Positions 8,286 to 17,943 of a DNA stretch of 64,000 nt are shown here, one piece after another (position 1 is the stretch's first letter; every line of letters begins with the position of its first letter). The notes beneath the pieces are model-generated. The model searched no databases and had not been told where the DNA came from. It worked only from the letters and a program-made list of their open reading frames with translations. Made by a program: the position numbers and the translations under genes. The stretch comes from CAZUAQ01 sp964618455 (GTDB taxonomy: Bacteria; Planctomycetota; Phycisphaerae; UBA1845; PWPN01), in assembly GCA_964618455.1 (NCBI GenBank), contig CAZUAQ010000003.1, forward strand, positions 1 through 64,000, written 5' to 3'.

Positions 8286-10454
8286 TTACGAGGCGCACAC
8301 GCGTACGACGACGAACGTCACATCATCTTCCTGCGGGCACGCACCGCGAAACGCCAGGACATCTTCATGGATGGCGGTGCCGATGCGCTCCGATGACGCA
8401 GACGCGTGTTTGCGAATCACGTCGCGGAGACGATCCTTGCCGTACATCTCGTCGGCGGCATCGCGCGATTCCCAGATCCCGTCGGTGCCGATGACGATCA
8501 CTTCGCCCTCGGCGAGCCCGTCACGCCGGGACTCCTTGTATTTCCAGTCGGCATCGATACCGAGCGGGATACCCGAGCCGGTCAGCTCGCCGAACGCATC
8601 GGTATCGGGACGATAGGTGATGGCGGGATCGTGGCCGGCGCTGCCCCAATGGAGCGTGCGCTGCGTGGTGTCGATCTTCAGGTAGAAAAGGGTCATGAAC
8701 TTACCCAGGGGCGCGTCCTCCGTGAGATGGCGGTTCATCACCTCCAGCAGTCGGCTGATCGAACCGGGCTCGGCGGCGCGGCTGCGCAACAGGGCCCGCG
8801 CCCCGGTCATCATCAGCGCCGCCGCCACACCGTGGCCGGTCACGTCGCCGACCGCCACCCCCACCTCGTGCGGGCTGTATTCGAGCAGGTGGACGAAGTC
8901 GAAGTAATCGCCCCCCGTTTCATCGCAGTAGAAACTGCGCCCGAAAATGTCGAGGCCCGCCAGCTTCGGCGATTCGTTAGGGAGCAGGTGTTGTTGAACC
9001 TCCATCGCCAGGGCCAGCGCGTGCCGCATCTGAAGCCGATCCTGGAGCTGGGGGATCATCTCGTTGAACGCCCGGCCAAGTTCGCCGATCTCGTCGCGCG
9101 ATTGGATCTCCACGTGCGTGTCTTCGAGATCGCCCCCGGCCACCTTTCGCGCGGCGGCGGCCAGCCGGCTGACCGGTTCGGTCACCGATCGCGACCCGGC
9201 AAAAGTCACCAGGATCACGAGAAGAATCACGGCGCCCAGCACGGTCAGCGTCAACTGCAATTGTGACCGAACCTGGGAAAGCACCGTCTGCTCGGCCCGC
9301 CGCGCTTCGGCCAGCACGTGCTCCTCCGAGACGATCGCCAGGAGAAACGTGCGGTATTGCTCGGAACTGGCGTAGGCCCAGATGGAAGGGCGGTCCTGGT
9401 AGGGCATGTGCCGGACGCCCGATAGACCGCGCTGCATATCGCGAATCATGGCCTGGTACGTCTCCGCGTCCTCGGATCCGAGCATCTGAACCTTGAACCC
9501 GGCCTCGTTTTCTTCGGTGTCGTCGCCATCCTCCGCGAGCACGTACAGCGTCAGCTGGTCAGGTTCCATGAATTGAATCTCGGTGGGCGTCGATCGACCG
9601 GGTACGAAACCATCACGCGGAACGGGAACTACCATCTTGATCTGAGCGTGCCCCATTTCTTCCGGGGAGTATTGCTTGATCAACTCGCTGACCGCGACGT
9701 CGATGGCTGTCACGCCGGCGAAGCTCCCGTCGGGCCGATGGACGGGCATCCGGGCGGTAAGCACGGGACGACGTGTGGAGATCTCCGTGTAAGGCGCGGT
9801 CCACGTGCTGACGCCACCTTCCTTGATCTGCTTGTACCACGTGCGCTGGCGGGGATCGTAGTCACGCGCGTATCCGCCATGGCCCGGGTAGCACCCGTGA
9901 AGACCGTTCTCCAGGCTGGTGTACTGCCAGTACAACGCGTCCGGAACGATCTGCTTCAGCGAGCGGTAGACCGTGGACATCCGCGACAGGCGCAGCATGT
10001 CGTCCATGACCTCCACCTGCTGTACCCCGTCGGGAAAGGTGAAGACCTGGTGCACCGTGCTGATGGGCAATTCCAAAGCTTCGCCGTCGTCATTCAGACG
10101 GACGTAACGCTGCGTGCGGGTGAGTTCGAGTTCGGGGTGCGGGGCATCAAAATCCTCCGACGAGTACACCGGCTGACCGGTCGGTACCGGCGCCGCCAGA
10201 CAGGCCTCCACCTCGCGCGCCTGCACCTGCAACAGCAGTTCGATGATGAGACCCATCTGGCCGAGTTGCGACGCCTGGCTGCTGACCAGAAGATCGAGTT
10301 CGCGTTCCATGCGCTCCGTGAGCGCCGTCTGTGCCTGATGCCCGATCGCCCGTCCACGCCGAAACGTAAGTTGATTGGCAAAGACCGTCATCACGATCGT
10401 CGGCAGCAGCGCCAGGATCAGCAGCAGAATCAACAGTTTCCAGCGAAGTCGCAT
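8286..10454 (-). CDS. Membrane Cache-HAMP-SpoIIE serine/threonine phosphatase
   Basis: A 722-residue signalling phosphatase. TM1 is at about 7-27. An extracellular double-Cache-like sensor covers about 45-395, including the typical DPRQRTWYKQ at 200-209. TM2 is at about 400-420, HAMP at 421-475 (ending DEIGELGRAFNEM), and a PP2C/SpoIIE catalytic domain at about 485-722. Metal-binding Asp motifs are present: GGDYFD (514-519), GDVTGHG (536-542), GTDGIWESRD (656-665) and DDVTF (710-714). Family members dephosphorylate STAS anti-anti-sigma proteins, so an external ligand probably controls a partner-switching cascade. A STAS protein lies at 48488 but is not linked. The gene is 125 bp downstream of the MFS gene on the same strand. 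Confidence 0.88.
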   Translation of the reverse strand: MRLRWKLLILLLILALLPTIVMTVFANQLTFRRGRAIGHQAQTALTERMERELDLLVSSQASQLGQMGLIIELLLQVQAREVEACLAAPVPTGQPVYSSEDFDAPHPELELTRTQRYVRLNDDGEALELPISTVHQVFTFPDGVQQVEVMDDMLRLSRMSTVYRSLKQIVPDALYWQYTSLENGLHGCYPGHGGYARDYDPRQRTWYKQIKEGGVSTWTAPYTEISTRRPVLTARMPVHRPDGSFAGVTAIDVAVSELIKQYSPEEMGHAQIKMVVPVPRDGFVPGRSTPTEIQFMEPDQLTLYVLAEDGDDTEENEAGFKVQMLGSEDAETYQAMIRDMQRGLSGVRHMPYQDRPSIWAYASSEQYRTFLLAIVSEEHVLAEARRAEQTVLSQVRSQLQLTLTVLGAVILLVILVTFAGSRSVTEPVSRLAAAARKVAGGDLEDTHVEIQSRDEIGELGRAFNEMIPQLQDRLQMRHALALAMEVQQHLLPNESPKLAGLDIFGRSFYCDETGGDYFDFVHLLEYSPHEVGVAVGDVTGHGVAAALMMTGARALLRSRAAEPGSISRLLEVMNRHLTEDAPLGKFMTLFYLKIDTTQRTLHWGSAGHDPAITYRPDTDAFGELTGSGIPLGIDADWKYKESRRDGLAEGEVIVIGTDGIWESRDAADEMYGKDRLRDVIRKHASASSERIGTAIHEDVLAFRGACPQEDDVTFVVVRVCAS

Positions 10455-10579
10455 GAACGGGTGCTCGCTACGGAAGAATCGCGCGGTTACGGGCGGCCTC
10501 GATGGTCACCACGCCTCACGCGAAAAAGGATTATCGACTCCCGACGGTGCGAAGCAAGCGGAGGAAGGCTGCGCGAAGG

Positions 10580-11935
10580 TCATTCCACTTCACGGGAAGA
10601 TCCCGTCGATGCCTTTCCCGCCCAGGCGTCCTGCGGATTGCGGACGACGAAACTGCCGAACAGGATCGCCACGGGCAGGGCGGCGCAGCCCAGTGCCACA
10701 AGCTGGAAATTGCCGGTCCAGTCATTCATCGTGGCGAACAGCACCGGTCCGATCGCGCTGGCGAACACCATGAGCGACATGTGCACGCCGCTGATCGCCC
10801 CGAGGTGCGCCCGCCCGAAGAAGCGGGGCCACGTCACCGTGGTCAGCAGGTTGAAGAAACCCGTGGAGATGCCGAAACCGGCGATCATGAGATGACGCCC
10901 GGTGGCATGATCGATCTCCGTCAGCATGATCGTGCCCAACACCTGCGCCGCCATCATCACCACGAGCAGCCACTTGAGGTGAATCCGGTCGCTCAGCCAT
11001 CCGCCGACGATGTTGGTGATCACGCTGTAGTAACTCATCGGCAGGAAGACGGCATAGCTCACATCGCGATCGAGGTGAAGATTCTTGCCGATCAGATCGA
11101 TGTAGAAGGTCATGGCGGTCATGATCAGCGATTGCGTGGATGTGCCCAGGGCGAATACCCAGAACCCCCAGGTGCGCAATGCCTCGCCGCGGGTGAACTC
11201 CCTGTGGATGTCCGGTACGCGCTTCGCCATGCGGCGGTGCCACGCTTCGTCACGCACACCGTCCATTTCCAGGCCGCACGATTCCGGGTTATCGCGGAAG
11301 AAGACGACACCGACGAATGCCATCCCGGCCGCGACGAAGAAGGCGAGAATGAGATATGTGTCGCGCCATCCGTAGTTGCCGACCATATCATTCAGGAGCC
11401 GCGGTGCCGCGTTGAAGCCGAAGACCACGAACACGCTGGAGATCGCCGTGGCCAGCCCGCGCCGATGGTTGAACCACTTGCCGATGGCGACCCGCGAAGC
11501 CACGGTCAAACATCCTTGCCCGGAGAAGCGCACTGCCAGGAAGCACAACGTCCCCGCCACCATGGCGCGCAGCGGAAATCCCGCTGTCTCCGGACCCGTC
11601 AGGAAACCGCTCGATCGCAACAACAGGAGGCTCGCCCCGAGCCCAAGCCCCGAAACGATCACCATGGCCCGGGCGCCGAACCGGTCGAGCAGTGTGCCGG
11701 CGAAGGGCAGAAGCAGACTGCTGATGATCGTTCCGAACGCGTAGGCCCAACTGAGCTGAATGTCGCCGAGACGCATGGCGGTTTCCAGGTCACGCCGGAA
11801 GACACCCACCCCCATGGTCTGTCCGGGGATGCTGGCCAGGATGCCCAGCGTTGCCGCCGCCAGAACCACCCAGCCGTAAAAGAAGGGGAAGCGCTTCGGC
11901 GCGAACGGAAAGTGCTGCCAGCGAAAACCACTCAT
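10580..11935 (-). CDS. Major facilitator superfamily transporter
   Basis: A 451-residue MFS permease with about twelve hydrophobic segments. The loop between TM2 and TM3 carries the MFS motif-A-like GTLLDRFGARAMV. The central part (SRVAIGKWFNHRRGLATA) resembles the oxalate/formate and monocarboxylate branch of MFS. The substrate is unknown; an organic anion is a reasonable guess. The ATG at 11935 leaves only a short cytoplasmic N-terminus before TM1 (FFYGWVVLAAATLGIL), as expected for this branch. It may be co-transcribed with the downstream SpoIIE-type phosphatase. Confidence 0.85.
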   Translation of the reverse strand: MSGFRWQHFPFAPKRFPFFYGWVVLAAATLGILASIPGQTMGVGVFRRDLETAMRLGDIQLSWAYAFGTIISSLLLPFAGTLLDRFGARAMVIVSGLGLGASLLLLRSSGFLTGPETAGFPLRAMVAGTLCFLAVRFSGQGCLTVASRVAIGKWFNHRRGLATAISSVFVVFGFNAAPRLLNDMVGNYGWRDTYLILAFFVAAGMAFVGVVFFRDNPESCGLEMDGVRDEAWHRRMAKRVPDIHREFTRGEALRTWGFWVFALGTSTQSLIMTAMTFYIDLIGKNLHLDRDVSYAVFLPMSYYSVITNIVGGWLSDRIHLKWLLVVMMAAQVLGTIMLTEIDHATGRHLMIAGFGISTGFFNLLTTVTWPRFFGRAHLGAISGVHMSLMVFASAIGPVLFATMNDWTGNFQLVALGCAALPVAILFGSFVVRNPQDAWAGKASTGSSREVE

Positions 11936-12321
11936 GCGTGATACTCGGTCTGATGGAGATTCGATCGGGAGGCCGTCGTTCTCTCGGTGGGGTTGGCCCG
12001 GTCGAAGGCGTCAAAAAGTCCGAGCACCATACCACTACCCGGCAATCGACTCAACGGCGTCCGCCGTCTTCCTTGAGGTAGCGAGCGCTCCGGGGAAGGC
12101 ATCGCGTGGTCTGAGCCGCGTGCGCAAGATGTCGAGTGCTGTATAAAAACGAGAGGGCAGTCACCGTAGTGACCGCCCTCTCTGGGAAAGGGAAGAGGAT
12201 CGTGTGATGATTGCGGTATTCTATCAGTCGGTTGAGCCTGCCCTGTCTTGCAGGATCACCGATCTATTCTTTAATAGACCAAACGCCGGGACAGTAGGGA
12301 ATATTCCGGAAAACCTCTAGT
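11936..12321. other. Intergenic region with one terminator
   Basis: This 386-bp gap separates two minus-strand genes. The only clear element is the hairpin at 12151-12182, which ends the O-antigen-ligase transcript. The rest should hold the promoter of the MFS gene, but I see no convincing sigma-70 pair. Confidence 0.5.
12146..12182 (-). terminator. Rho-independent terminator after the O-antigen ligase gene
   Basis: GAGAGGGC..GTCAC at 12151-12164 pairs with 12169-12182 (14-bp stem with one mismatch, loop CGTA). On the minus strand the stem is followed by GTTTTTATAC, giving the U-tract. It lies about 140 nt past the stop at 12322. Confidence 0.8.
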
Positions 12322-15300
12322 TCAGCGTGAGTTGGGGACGTCCGTCTTGAACGGAACGAAGAGATCGCCGGAGGACGGCTGCGTTGTGCTCGAGGGCAAC
12401 TCGGGGAGGATGGCTCCGTCATTCGAAAGGTTTTCCGGAAGCGGAGGCTCCGAAAAGGAAGGGGCGGTGGAGGGTCGGGCCTCGTCGGATTCGGCCGGCT
12501 GCGTTGCGGGGAGATTGAACAGGGCGCGAAGGCCCGCATGATCGGCGTACCGGCCCAGCAATGACCGCACCCAGCTTTCCCACACGCGGGGATCCTGAAT
12601 GCGTTCCTGGACCTGCTCGAGAAGGCGCTCGGCCTGGGACATGTCATTGCGCCGAACGGCCAGATCAAAAGCGACCTGCCAGGGCGCGGGCCAGCGGGAA
12701 GCCAGTTCCATCGCACGTTCCAGTTGGCGACCCACGGACTCGGGAATGGCCTCGGTCTCCACTTCCATACCCAGCATGGCCAGTTCCACGTAGCTCTGCG
12801 CGAGTTCCACGTCGAGTTGCTCGGAGGCGACTCCGATCTCGCGAAGATGACTTCGTGCCCGGTCTTCATCGGCCCGTGCGACTTCGTACAGCGCTGCCGC
12901 GCGATGGACAAGGGCACGTGTGTTTTCCGACAGGTCCCCCGATTCATCGATTGCCAGGCGGCACGCGTCGAGCGCCGCGGAGGGATCATCCGGGGTGGCA
13001 AGAAAGGCATAGCGGGCCTGTTCCAACCGGGCATACGCCACGGCATAGGGGAAGCGTTCGAGCAAAGGACGATACTGCTCCGCCGCCCGGGCGGCATGAT
13101 CCGCCGACTGTGCCGGATGGCCCACCACGCTTAACGCGACCGACGAGAGGCGGAGACTCTCGGGGCCGAACGCATCCTGCGAAGGGGACGCCGGCTGTGT
13201 GGCGGAGGCATTGCCCACGGTCGTGGTCAGCAAGGCATGGATGGCTTCGTTGAAGTCGGGTTTGCGCGCCAGCAGCCGGATGATCTGCTCATAATCGGAT
13301 CCGCTCATCCTCACGCGCAGCGGGATGCGCAGCCAGTCCAGCTGCGTGAGCGTCGGCGATCCCGGGGCGAGGCGAACCAGCGTCAACGCCACCATCGCGT
13401 CGTAACGATTGGAGGCCAGCTCCATCTCGAGCCAGCGGTACGCTTCCTGCACGAACGATCGGTCCGGTCGTTCAAAAACCTGCAGATTGGCAAGCGTTTC
13501 GCGCAGATCCTGGTGCATCAGGCAGCTCTCGGCAGCCAGTCCCGCCACATCGGGGTAGAGTGGCATCGCCTGGACGATCCTCTGAATCAGCTCCATCTCT
13601 CTCAACGAGTGGAAGGACGCCTGTTCGTAATCCTGCACCGCGAGTTGGCGAAGCCGATCCGGATCGATGGCTTCCCCGGCGGCGTGGCGCTGCAGCATGG
13701 TAAAGAGCCGATCGCGATGGTGCGCGGCGGTCGCATGATGTGCCACCACCACGCGGTCGAGAGATTCCATCCGGTCTTCCATGGACCAGCGGAATCCGAG
13801 AGTCTCGTTCGCCAGGGAATCCACCTGATCCCACTTACGTGACTCGACGGCGCGGACGAGTTCGTACTCGGCGCGGGCGCTCTGCCAGTTGGCCACGGAA
13901 GCGATGAGCAATCCTGCCGTTCCTGCGAGGCAGATGGCGAGGAGACCGAGGCGCAAGGGCATGGCCACCGATTCGTCCGCGCGATCTTCGGTCTCCGGCG
14001 GCGTCGACGAAGCCCACAGCAAACCCAGCACGGTGTGAAACACGAGCGGCAATCCCGGCATGCGCAGTCCGACGTTGAAGATCTCCTCAACCATCAGGGC
14101 GATGAGCGCCGCGGACAAGCCGACGGTTCGCCACCAGGGCTCCGAGCGCGCCCGGTAGCGCCTCAACGCAGCGATGGCGGCGTACAGCGTGAGTCCGAGC
14201 GACGTGGCCAGCAGGGCGAACCCGATCGCGCCGAGTTCCGCCATGACCTGCAGCCATTCGTTGTGCGCGTGGCCGACGAGGCCGCCCGGAAACGCGGGCG
14301 GATCCAGCAGGGCGTCGTCGCGCGACATGGATTGGGCGAGCAGCATGTATGTGCCCTGCCCGTGGCCAACGTCGGTCCGGCCGAATGTTTTGCCGTCCGG
14401 CATTGTCTCGGACGACAGGAAGAGATCCCGCGCGTAACTCCACGCGTACATGCGGAAGCGCACGGTCGTCGGCCGGCTTTCCAGCCACGTCACCGGCCAG
14501 GTCTTCGTCGTCCAGATCCCGGCGATCATCAGCAGTGTCGCGAACCAGATCCCGATGCGGAGTTTGCGCGGCGCCACGATCAATATCGTCACCACGACAC
14601 CCACCGCCAGGCCGACGATCGGTCCGCGCGAGTTGGACAACAGCAGGGCCCAGATGATCGCGCCGATCGCCAGGACGAACGCGCCGAGGCCCCCCCAGCG
14701 CGTCCATGGCGCCGTGCGATCCCGTTCATTTGCGGATGCAGCCGTTCTCCCCCGAGCGGAGAAGAGCAGTGCGAGCGCACCTGCGCACGCCGACAACAAT
14801 CCCGGCAGCAACATGGCGGCGAGAAAAATAGGATTACCGATCGGGAACTTCAATCGCTGAAGCGGCGCGCGCTCGTAGTGATACCAGACGCCCAGCACCG
14901 CCATCGCAGTGAGCACGGCGACCATCACGATGACCGCCTGGCGGCAGGCGCGGTGGCGCAGCGTTCGCGCCAGGCTGATCGCCCAGATGACCGCCGTGAG
15001 ACGGATCATGCCATCGGCAAGCGAGCCTTCGGGGTAGCGTGACCAGAGACTGCTCAGCAGCATCCAGACTACGAACGCGCCCATGGCAAGTTGTGCGGCA
15101 GTCACCAGCGAGAGTCGCGAGAGGCGATCGCGCCAGGGAATCGGCTTCGAATCGTCCTGCGCTTCATCCGCATCGTCGGTGAAGTCGGCATCCGAATCGC
15201 GTCGAGTCCGTCGCCAGAATGCCCCCGCCACCACCACCAGTCCCACCGAGGCGGTCAGCCCCTGGACGAGCCACTTCACCTCGACACCGGTGGTCGTGGG

Positions 15301-15543
15301 GATCTCGGCGTTGAAGTTCATCAGCGTCGTGATGTGGCGAAGGAGGGAACTGGGTTTCCAGGGCTGATGTCCCTCTTCCAGGCCGGCACCCGCGCTGATC
15401 AGAAAGCACGTGCCCGCCAGCCCGAGCCCGAGCAGCACCAGCATGGCCTTCTGCATGGGATCCGAGGCGGCCGGAGATGCATCGGGTGTTCCGGTGGCGT
15501 TGTCTGCGGAGGGTGTGTGTGGTGACACAGGCGTTTCGGTCAC
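12322..15543 (-). CDS. O-antigen ligase family (Wzy_C) membrane protein with TPR-like C-terminal half
   Basis: A 1073-residue protein. After a Pro/Ala-rich N-terminus, residues 30-540 hold about a dozen membrane segments. The large periplasmic loop motif VGHAHNEWLQVMAELG near 420-435 matches the Wzy_C/WaaL ligase signature (HNxxLxxxxExG). The C-terminal half (about 560-1010) is soluble and helical with TPR-like repeats, ending in a Pro/Ser-rich tail. The family joins polysaccharide or O-antigen units to an acceptor at the periplasmic face; planctomycete homologues with TPR tails are uncharacterised. The start is a GTG whose first base overlaps the stop of the adenosyltransferase gene (GTGA), so translation is probably coupled. 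A terminator follows. Confidence 0.82.
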   Translation of the reverse strand: MTETPVSPHTPSADNATGTPDASPAASDPMQKAMLVLLGLGLAGTCFLISAGAGLEEGHQPWKPSSLLRHITTLMNFNAEIPTTTGVEVKWLVQGLTASVGLVVVAGAFWRRTRRDSDADFTDDADEAQDDSKPIPWRDRLSRLSLVTAAQLAMGAFVVWMLLSSLWSRYPEGSLADGMIRLTAVIWAISLARTLRHRACRQAVIVMVAVLTAMAVLGVWYHYERAPLQRLKFPIGNPIFLAAMLLPGLLSACAGALALLFSARGRTAASANERDRTAPWTRWGGLGAFVLAIGAIIWALLLSNSRGPIVGLAVGVVVTILIVAPRKLRIGIWFATLLMIAGIWTTKTWPVTWLESRPTTVRFRMYAWSYARDLFLSSETMPDGKTFGRTDVGHGQGTYMLLAQSMSRDDALLDPPAFPGGLVGHAHNEWLQVMAELGAIGFALLATSLGLTLYAAIAALRRYRARSEPWWRTVGLSAALIALMVEEIFNVGLRMPGLPLVFHTVLGLLWASSTPPETEDRADESVAMPLRLGLLAICLAGTAGLLIASVANWQSARAEYELVRAVESRKWDQVDSLANETLGFRWSMEDRMESLDRVVVAHHATAAHHRDRLFTMLQRHAAGEAIDPDRLRQLAVQDYEQASFHSLREMELIQRIVQAMPLYPDVAGLAAESCLMHQDLRETLANLQVFERPDRSFVQEAYRWLEMELASNRYDAMVALTLVRLAPGSPTLTQLDWLRIPLRVRMSGSDYEQIIRLLARKPDFNEAIHALLTTTVGNASATQPASPSQDAFGPESLRLSSVALSVVGHPAQSADHAARAAEQYRPLLERFPYAVAYARLEQARYAFLATPDDPSAALDACRLAIDESGDLSENTRALVHRAAALYEVARADEDRARSHLREIGVASEQLDVELAQSYVELAMLGMEVETEAIPESVGRQLERAMELASRWPAPWQVAFDLAVRRNDMSQAERLLEQVQERIQDPRVWESWVRSLLGRYADHAGLRALFNLPATQPAESDEARPSTAPSFSEPPLPENLSNDGAILPELPSSTTQPSSGDLFVPFKTDVPNSR

Positions 15544-16091
15544 GAGCCGGGATCCCAGATGATGTCGCTGACGTGTTGACGATGATTGGCCAGCCGCGCC
15601 CAGGCAAACAACAGATCACTGAGCCGGTTCAAGTAGATAATCACTTCCGCACGCACAGGCTCGTGGTGGGCCAGCGTCGTGACGTGTCGTTCAGCCCGCC
15701 GGCAGCAGGTCCGCGCGAGATGAAGCCGCGCCGCCAGTTCCGAACCGCCCGGCAGAATGAAATGTTGCAAAGGTTCGACCGCTTCCGTGGCGTCATCGAT
15801 CCACCCTTCGAGCCGGCCGACGGCGTCGTCAGGCAGGTGCGGGATCCTGGAGTTCCGGGACGAATCGGTCGGCGTCGCCAGTTCGGAGCCCAGCACGAAC
15901 ATTTCATTTTGAACGACAAGCAGTGAATCGCGGAGGAATTCCGCATCCGGCAGGCTGGCCACCCAGCCGAGGACGGCGTTCAACTCATCCACGTCGCCAT
16001 AGGCACACACGCGGCAATGATCCTTGGCGACGCGCGATCCGTCGAAAAGCGAAGTCTCGCCACGATCGCCCTGGCGGGTGTAAAGTTTCAT
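15540..16091 (-). CDS. PduO-type ATP:cob(I)alamin adenosyltransferase
   Basis: A 183-residue enzyme that adenosylates cob(I)alamin to make coenzyme B12. The N-terminal signature KLYTRQGDRGETSLF with RVCAYGDVDELNAVLG, and the C-terminal CRRAERHV...YLNRLSDLLFAWAR, are diagnostic of the PduO/EutT-like family; the ATP-binding Arg and Asp positions appear conserved. Length is normal for the single-domain form. Its stop overlaps the GTG start of the O-antigen ligase gene by four bases, an unexpected partner. The ATG at 16091 has AAAGGAG upstream at a somewhat long spacing. Confidence 0.92.
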   Translation of the reverse strand: MKLYTRQGDRGETSLFDGSRVAKDHCRVCAYGDVDELNAVLGWVASLPDAEFLRDSLLVVQNEMFVLGSELATPTDSSRNSRIPHLPDDAVGRLEGWIDDATEAVEPLQHFILPGGSELAARLHLARTCCRRAERHVTTLAHHEPVRAEVIIYLNRLSDLLFAWARLANHRQHVSDIIWDPGS

Positions 16092-16282
16092 GCGCCGCCC
16101 ATCTCCTTTCGGCGTTCAACCTCGACATGCACCTGCTGCACATGTCATTCGAACGCGACTGCGTGCAAGCTAACCGATTCTAAGCGTGTTTTCGATGCGC
16201 GGACCGAAGGTCGGGGAGGATGCACGAGACGGGGATGTCGCAAGAGGGTCTACACAAGAAAAGTCGATGGCCAGTCGGGCGA

Positions 16283-16858
16283 TCAGGGCGGGTTGCCGAA
16301 TTCCTGCACCCAGTACACGCCGAACTCACCGCCCGTGCGGACGGCGATGCCGATCTCGGACCACTGGGGCGAGAGAATGTTCTCGCGGTGACCTTCCGTG
16401 GAGGCCATCCACTCCCGCATGACCTGCGTGGGCGAGGTCTGACCGGCGGCGAGGTTCTCACCGATCGCCAGAAAGACGTATCCGGCGTCGATCGCCCGCT
16501 GCCCGGGGCCGAATTCGGGCGTCGCCGGATTGGCGTGATCGAAAAAGTTATCCTCGATCATCTCGCAGGCATAATCCTCGGCGATCTGGTTGAGCTGGGG
16601 GTTCAGCGTGAGGGGGTTCAAACCACGGCTGGTACGCTCGAGATTGACCAGTTCGAGCACGTCCGCCACCAGGATGTCCGAATTGGGGGGCGTCAGGCAG
16701 ACGCCGTCGTTGGTCTGCGGCTGAACGCTGCTGGTCGAAACGCCCGCCACCGGGGAGCCGCCGACATCGGAGGCATTCGGGCAACCCGCCAGCAGAGAGA
16801 CCCCCAGCATGAGGATCACTTGCATGGCACGGTCCCATGGTCGAGTGCGCGATTTCAC
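16283..16858 (-). CDS. CAP/SCP-domain lipoprotein
   Basis: A 191-residue secreted protein. The N-terminus has a basic stretch, a hydrophobic core (VILMLGVSLLAGC) and a lipobox (LLAGC), so it is probably a lipoprotein with its modified Cys near residue 26. The CAP domain (about 60-191) keeps the typical motifs: LELVNLERTSRGLNPL, a zinc-site His (FFDHANP), GENLAAG, and EWMASTEGHRENILSPQWSEIGI. The role of bacterial CAP proteins is poorly known. The GTG at 16858 has GGAG in front; an alternative ATG at 16825 would also keep the signal. The 190 bp downstream hold nothing I recognise. Confidence 0.85.
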   Translation of the reverse strand: MKSRTRPWDRAMQVILMLGVSLLAGCPNASDVGGSPVAGVSTSSVQPQTNDGVCLTPPNSDILVADVLELVNLERTSRGLNPLTLNPQLNQIAEDYACEMIEDNFFDHANPATPEFGPGQRAIDAGYVFLAIGENLAAGQTSPTQVMREWMASTEGHRENILSPQWSEIGIAVRTGGEFGVYWVQEFGNPP

Positions 16859-17163
16859 GTGTCCAACTCCTACCCCATGAGGAACCGGGCGGTTTCGGGA
16901 GCGAACTCGCCGAAAACCCCGGCGGACCGGTGGGCCTGCTCGCGGCTGGGCTTCACAACTCGTGCAGGATCCGCCCGGTTTGGGCTCGGATCATACACAC
17001 GTTAAGATCATATATGATCATCGGCGGACGATCAACGGAAATCGAACCGAATTCTCCTGTTCCTGCCACCCGGTGATTCCGGATCCGAGGTATGTGGAAT
17101 GATGGGGCGTAAAGCATTGCCAGGAATGAGATTAAAGGTCGTATCGCCTGGGAGGCAGGTGGA
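16859..17163. other. Divergent intergenic region with a 14-bp palindrome
   Basis: This 305-bp region lies between the divergent CAP lipoprotein and SDR genes. It holds the perfect palindrome at 17006-17019 and AT-rich sequence around it; no gene is visible. Confidence 0.5.
17006..17019. promoter_or_regulatory. Candidate operator palindrome
   Basis: The 14-bp sequence GATCATATATGATC reads the same on both strands and sits in the shared upstream region of two divergent genes, about 145 nt from each start. It could be a repressor site or overlap a -10 element (TATGAT is embedded). Confidence 0.3.
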
Positions 17164-17928
17164 ATGGATCTGAACGGAAAACGCGCGTTTGTCACCGGCG
17201 CCGCCAAGCGCGTCGGCCGGGCCATCGCTCTTGAACTCGCCCGGGGCGGATGTGACGTCGCCATTCATTATCGGAATTCCGATCAGGAGGCCCGTCGGGT
17301 GGCGTCCGAGATGGAAGCTCTCGGGCGAAGGGCGTTGCTCATTCAGGGCGATCTCGCCCGCCCGGCCGAGACGCTCGCCATGATCCGCGAGATTGACACC
17401 GCCTGGGGCGGGCTCGATATCCTCGTCAACAACGCCTCCGTCTTCGAACCCACGCCGCTGCCGGAGGAGTTGCCCGACACGGCGGAGTTGGAACGCGAGG
17501 TGGCGGAGTGGGAACGCATCTTCCGCGTCAACGTCATCGCCCCCGCCATGCTCGCCCGGCAGGCGGCGGTGCTGATGCGCCGCGCGGGTCGCGGTTGCAT
17601 CCTCAACCTCACCGACATCCTCGCCGATCGTCCGATGCGCGAGCACGACGCGTACTGCGCGTCCAAGGCGGCGCTGGCGAGTCTCACGCGCAGCCTTGCC
17701 CGCGAACTGGCTCCCGCCATCACGGTCAACGCCATCGCCCCCGGCGTCGCGAAGTTTCCCGACGACTACGACGAAGCGACGAAGGCGAAGGTCATCCGGC
17801 GCATCCCGCTGCAGCGCGAAGGCGCGCCCGAGGAACTCGCCCGACTGGCGGTGGCGCTGCTGCGCGAGGGCGACTTCGTCACCGGCCAGATCCTTCCCTA
17901 CGACGGCGGCCGCTCGATCGCGCCGTAG
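17164..17928 (+). CDS. SDR oxidoreductase, pteridine reductase/FolM-like
   Basis: A 254-residue short-chain dehydrogenase. The cofactor motif is TGAAKRVG (residues 11-18), with Arg where classical SDRs have Gly; this TGxxxRxG form is typical of pteridine reductase (PTR1) and FolM. The NNAS motif is near residue 90 and the catalytic YCASK near 162-166, so the active site is intact. The C-terminal DGG motif is also present. The likely role is NADPH-dependent reduction of dihydropterins, though a generic 3-oxoacyl-type SDR cannot be excluded. GGAGG upstream supports the ATG at 17164. Confidence 0.75.
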   Translation: MDLNGKRAFVTGAAKRVGRAIALELARGGCDVAIHYRNSDQEARRVASEMEALGRRALLIQGDLARPAETLAMIREIDTAWGGLDILVNNASVFEPTPLPEELPDTAELEREVAEWERIFRVNVIAPAMLARQAAVLMRRAGRGCILNLTDILADRPMREHDAYCASKAALASLTRSLARELAPAITVNAIAPGVAKFPDDYDEATKAKVIRRIPLQREGAPEELARLAVALLREGDFVTGQILPYDGGRSIAP

Positions 17929-17943
17929 GTCAAGTCCTTTCCA

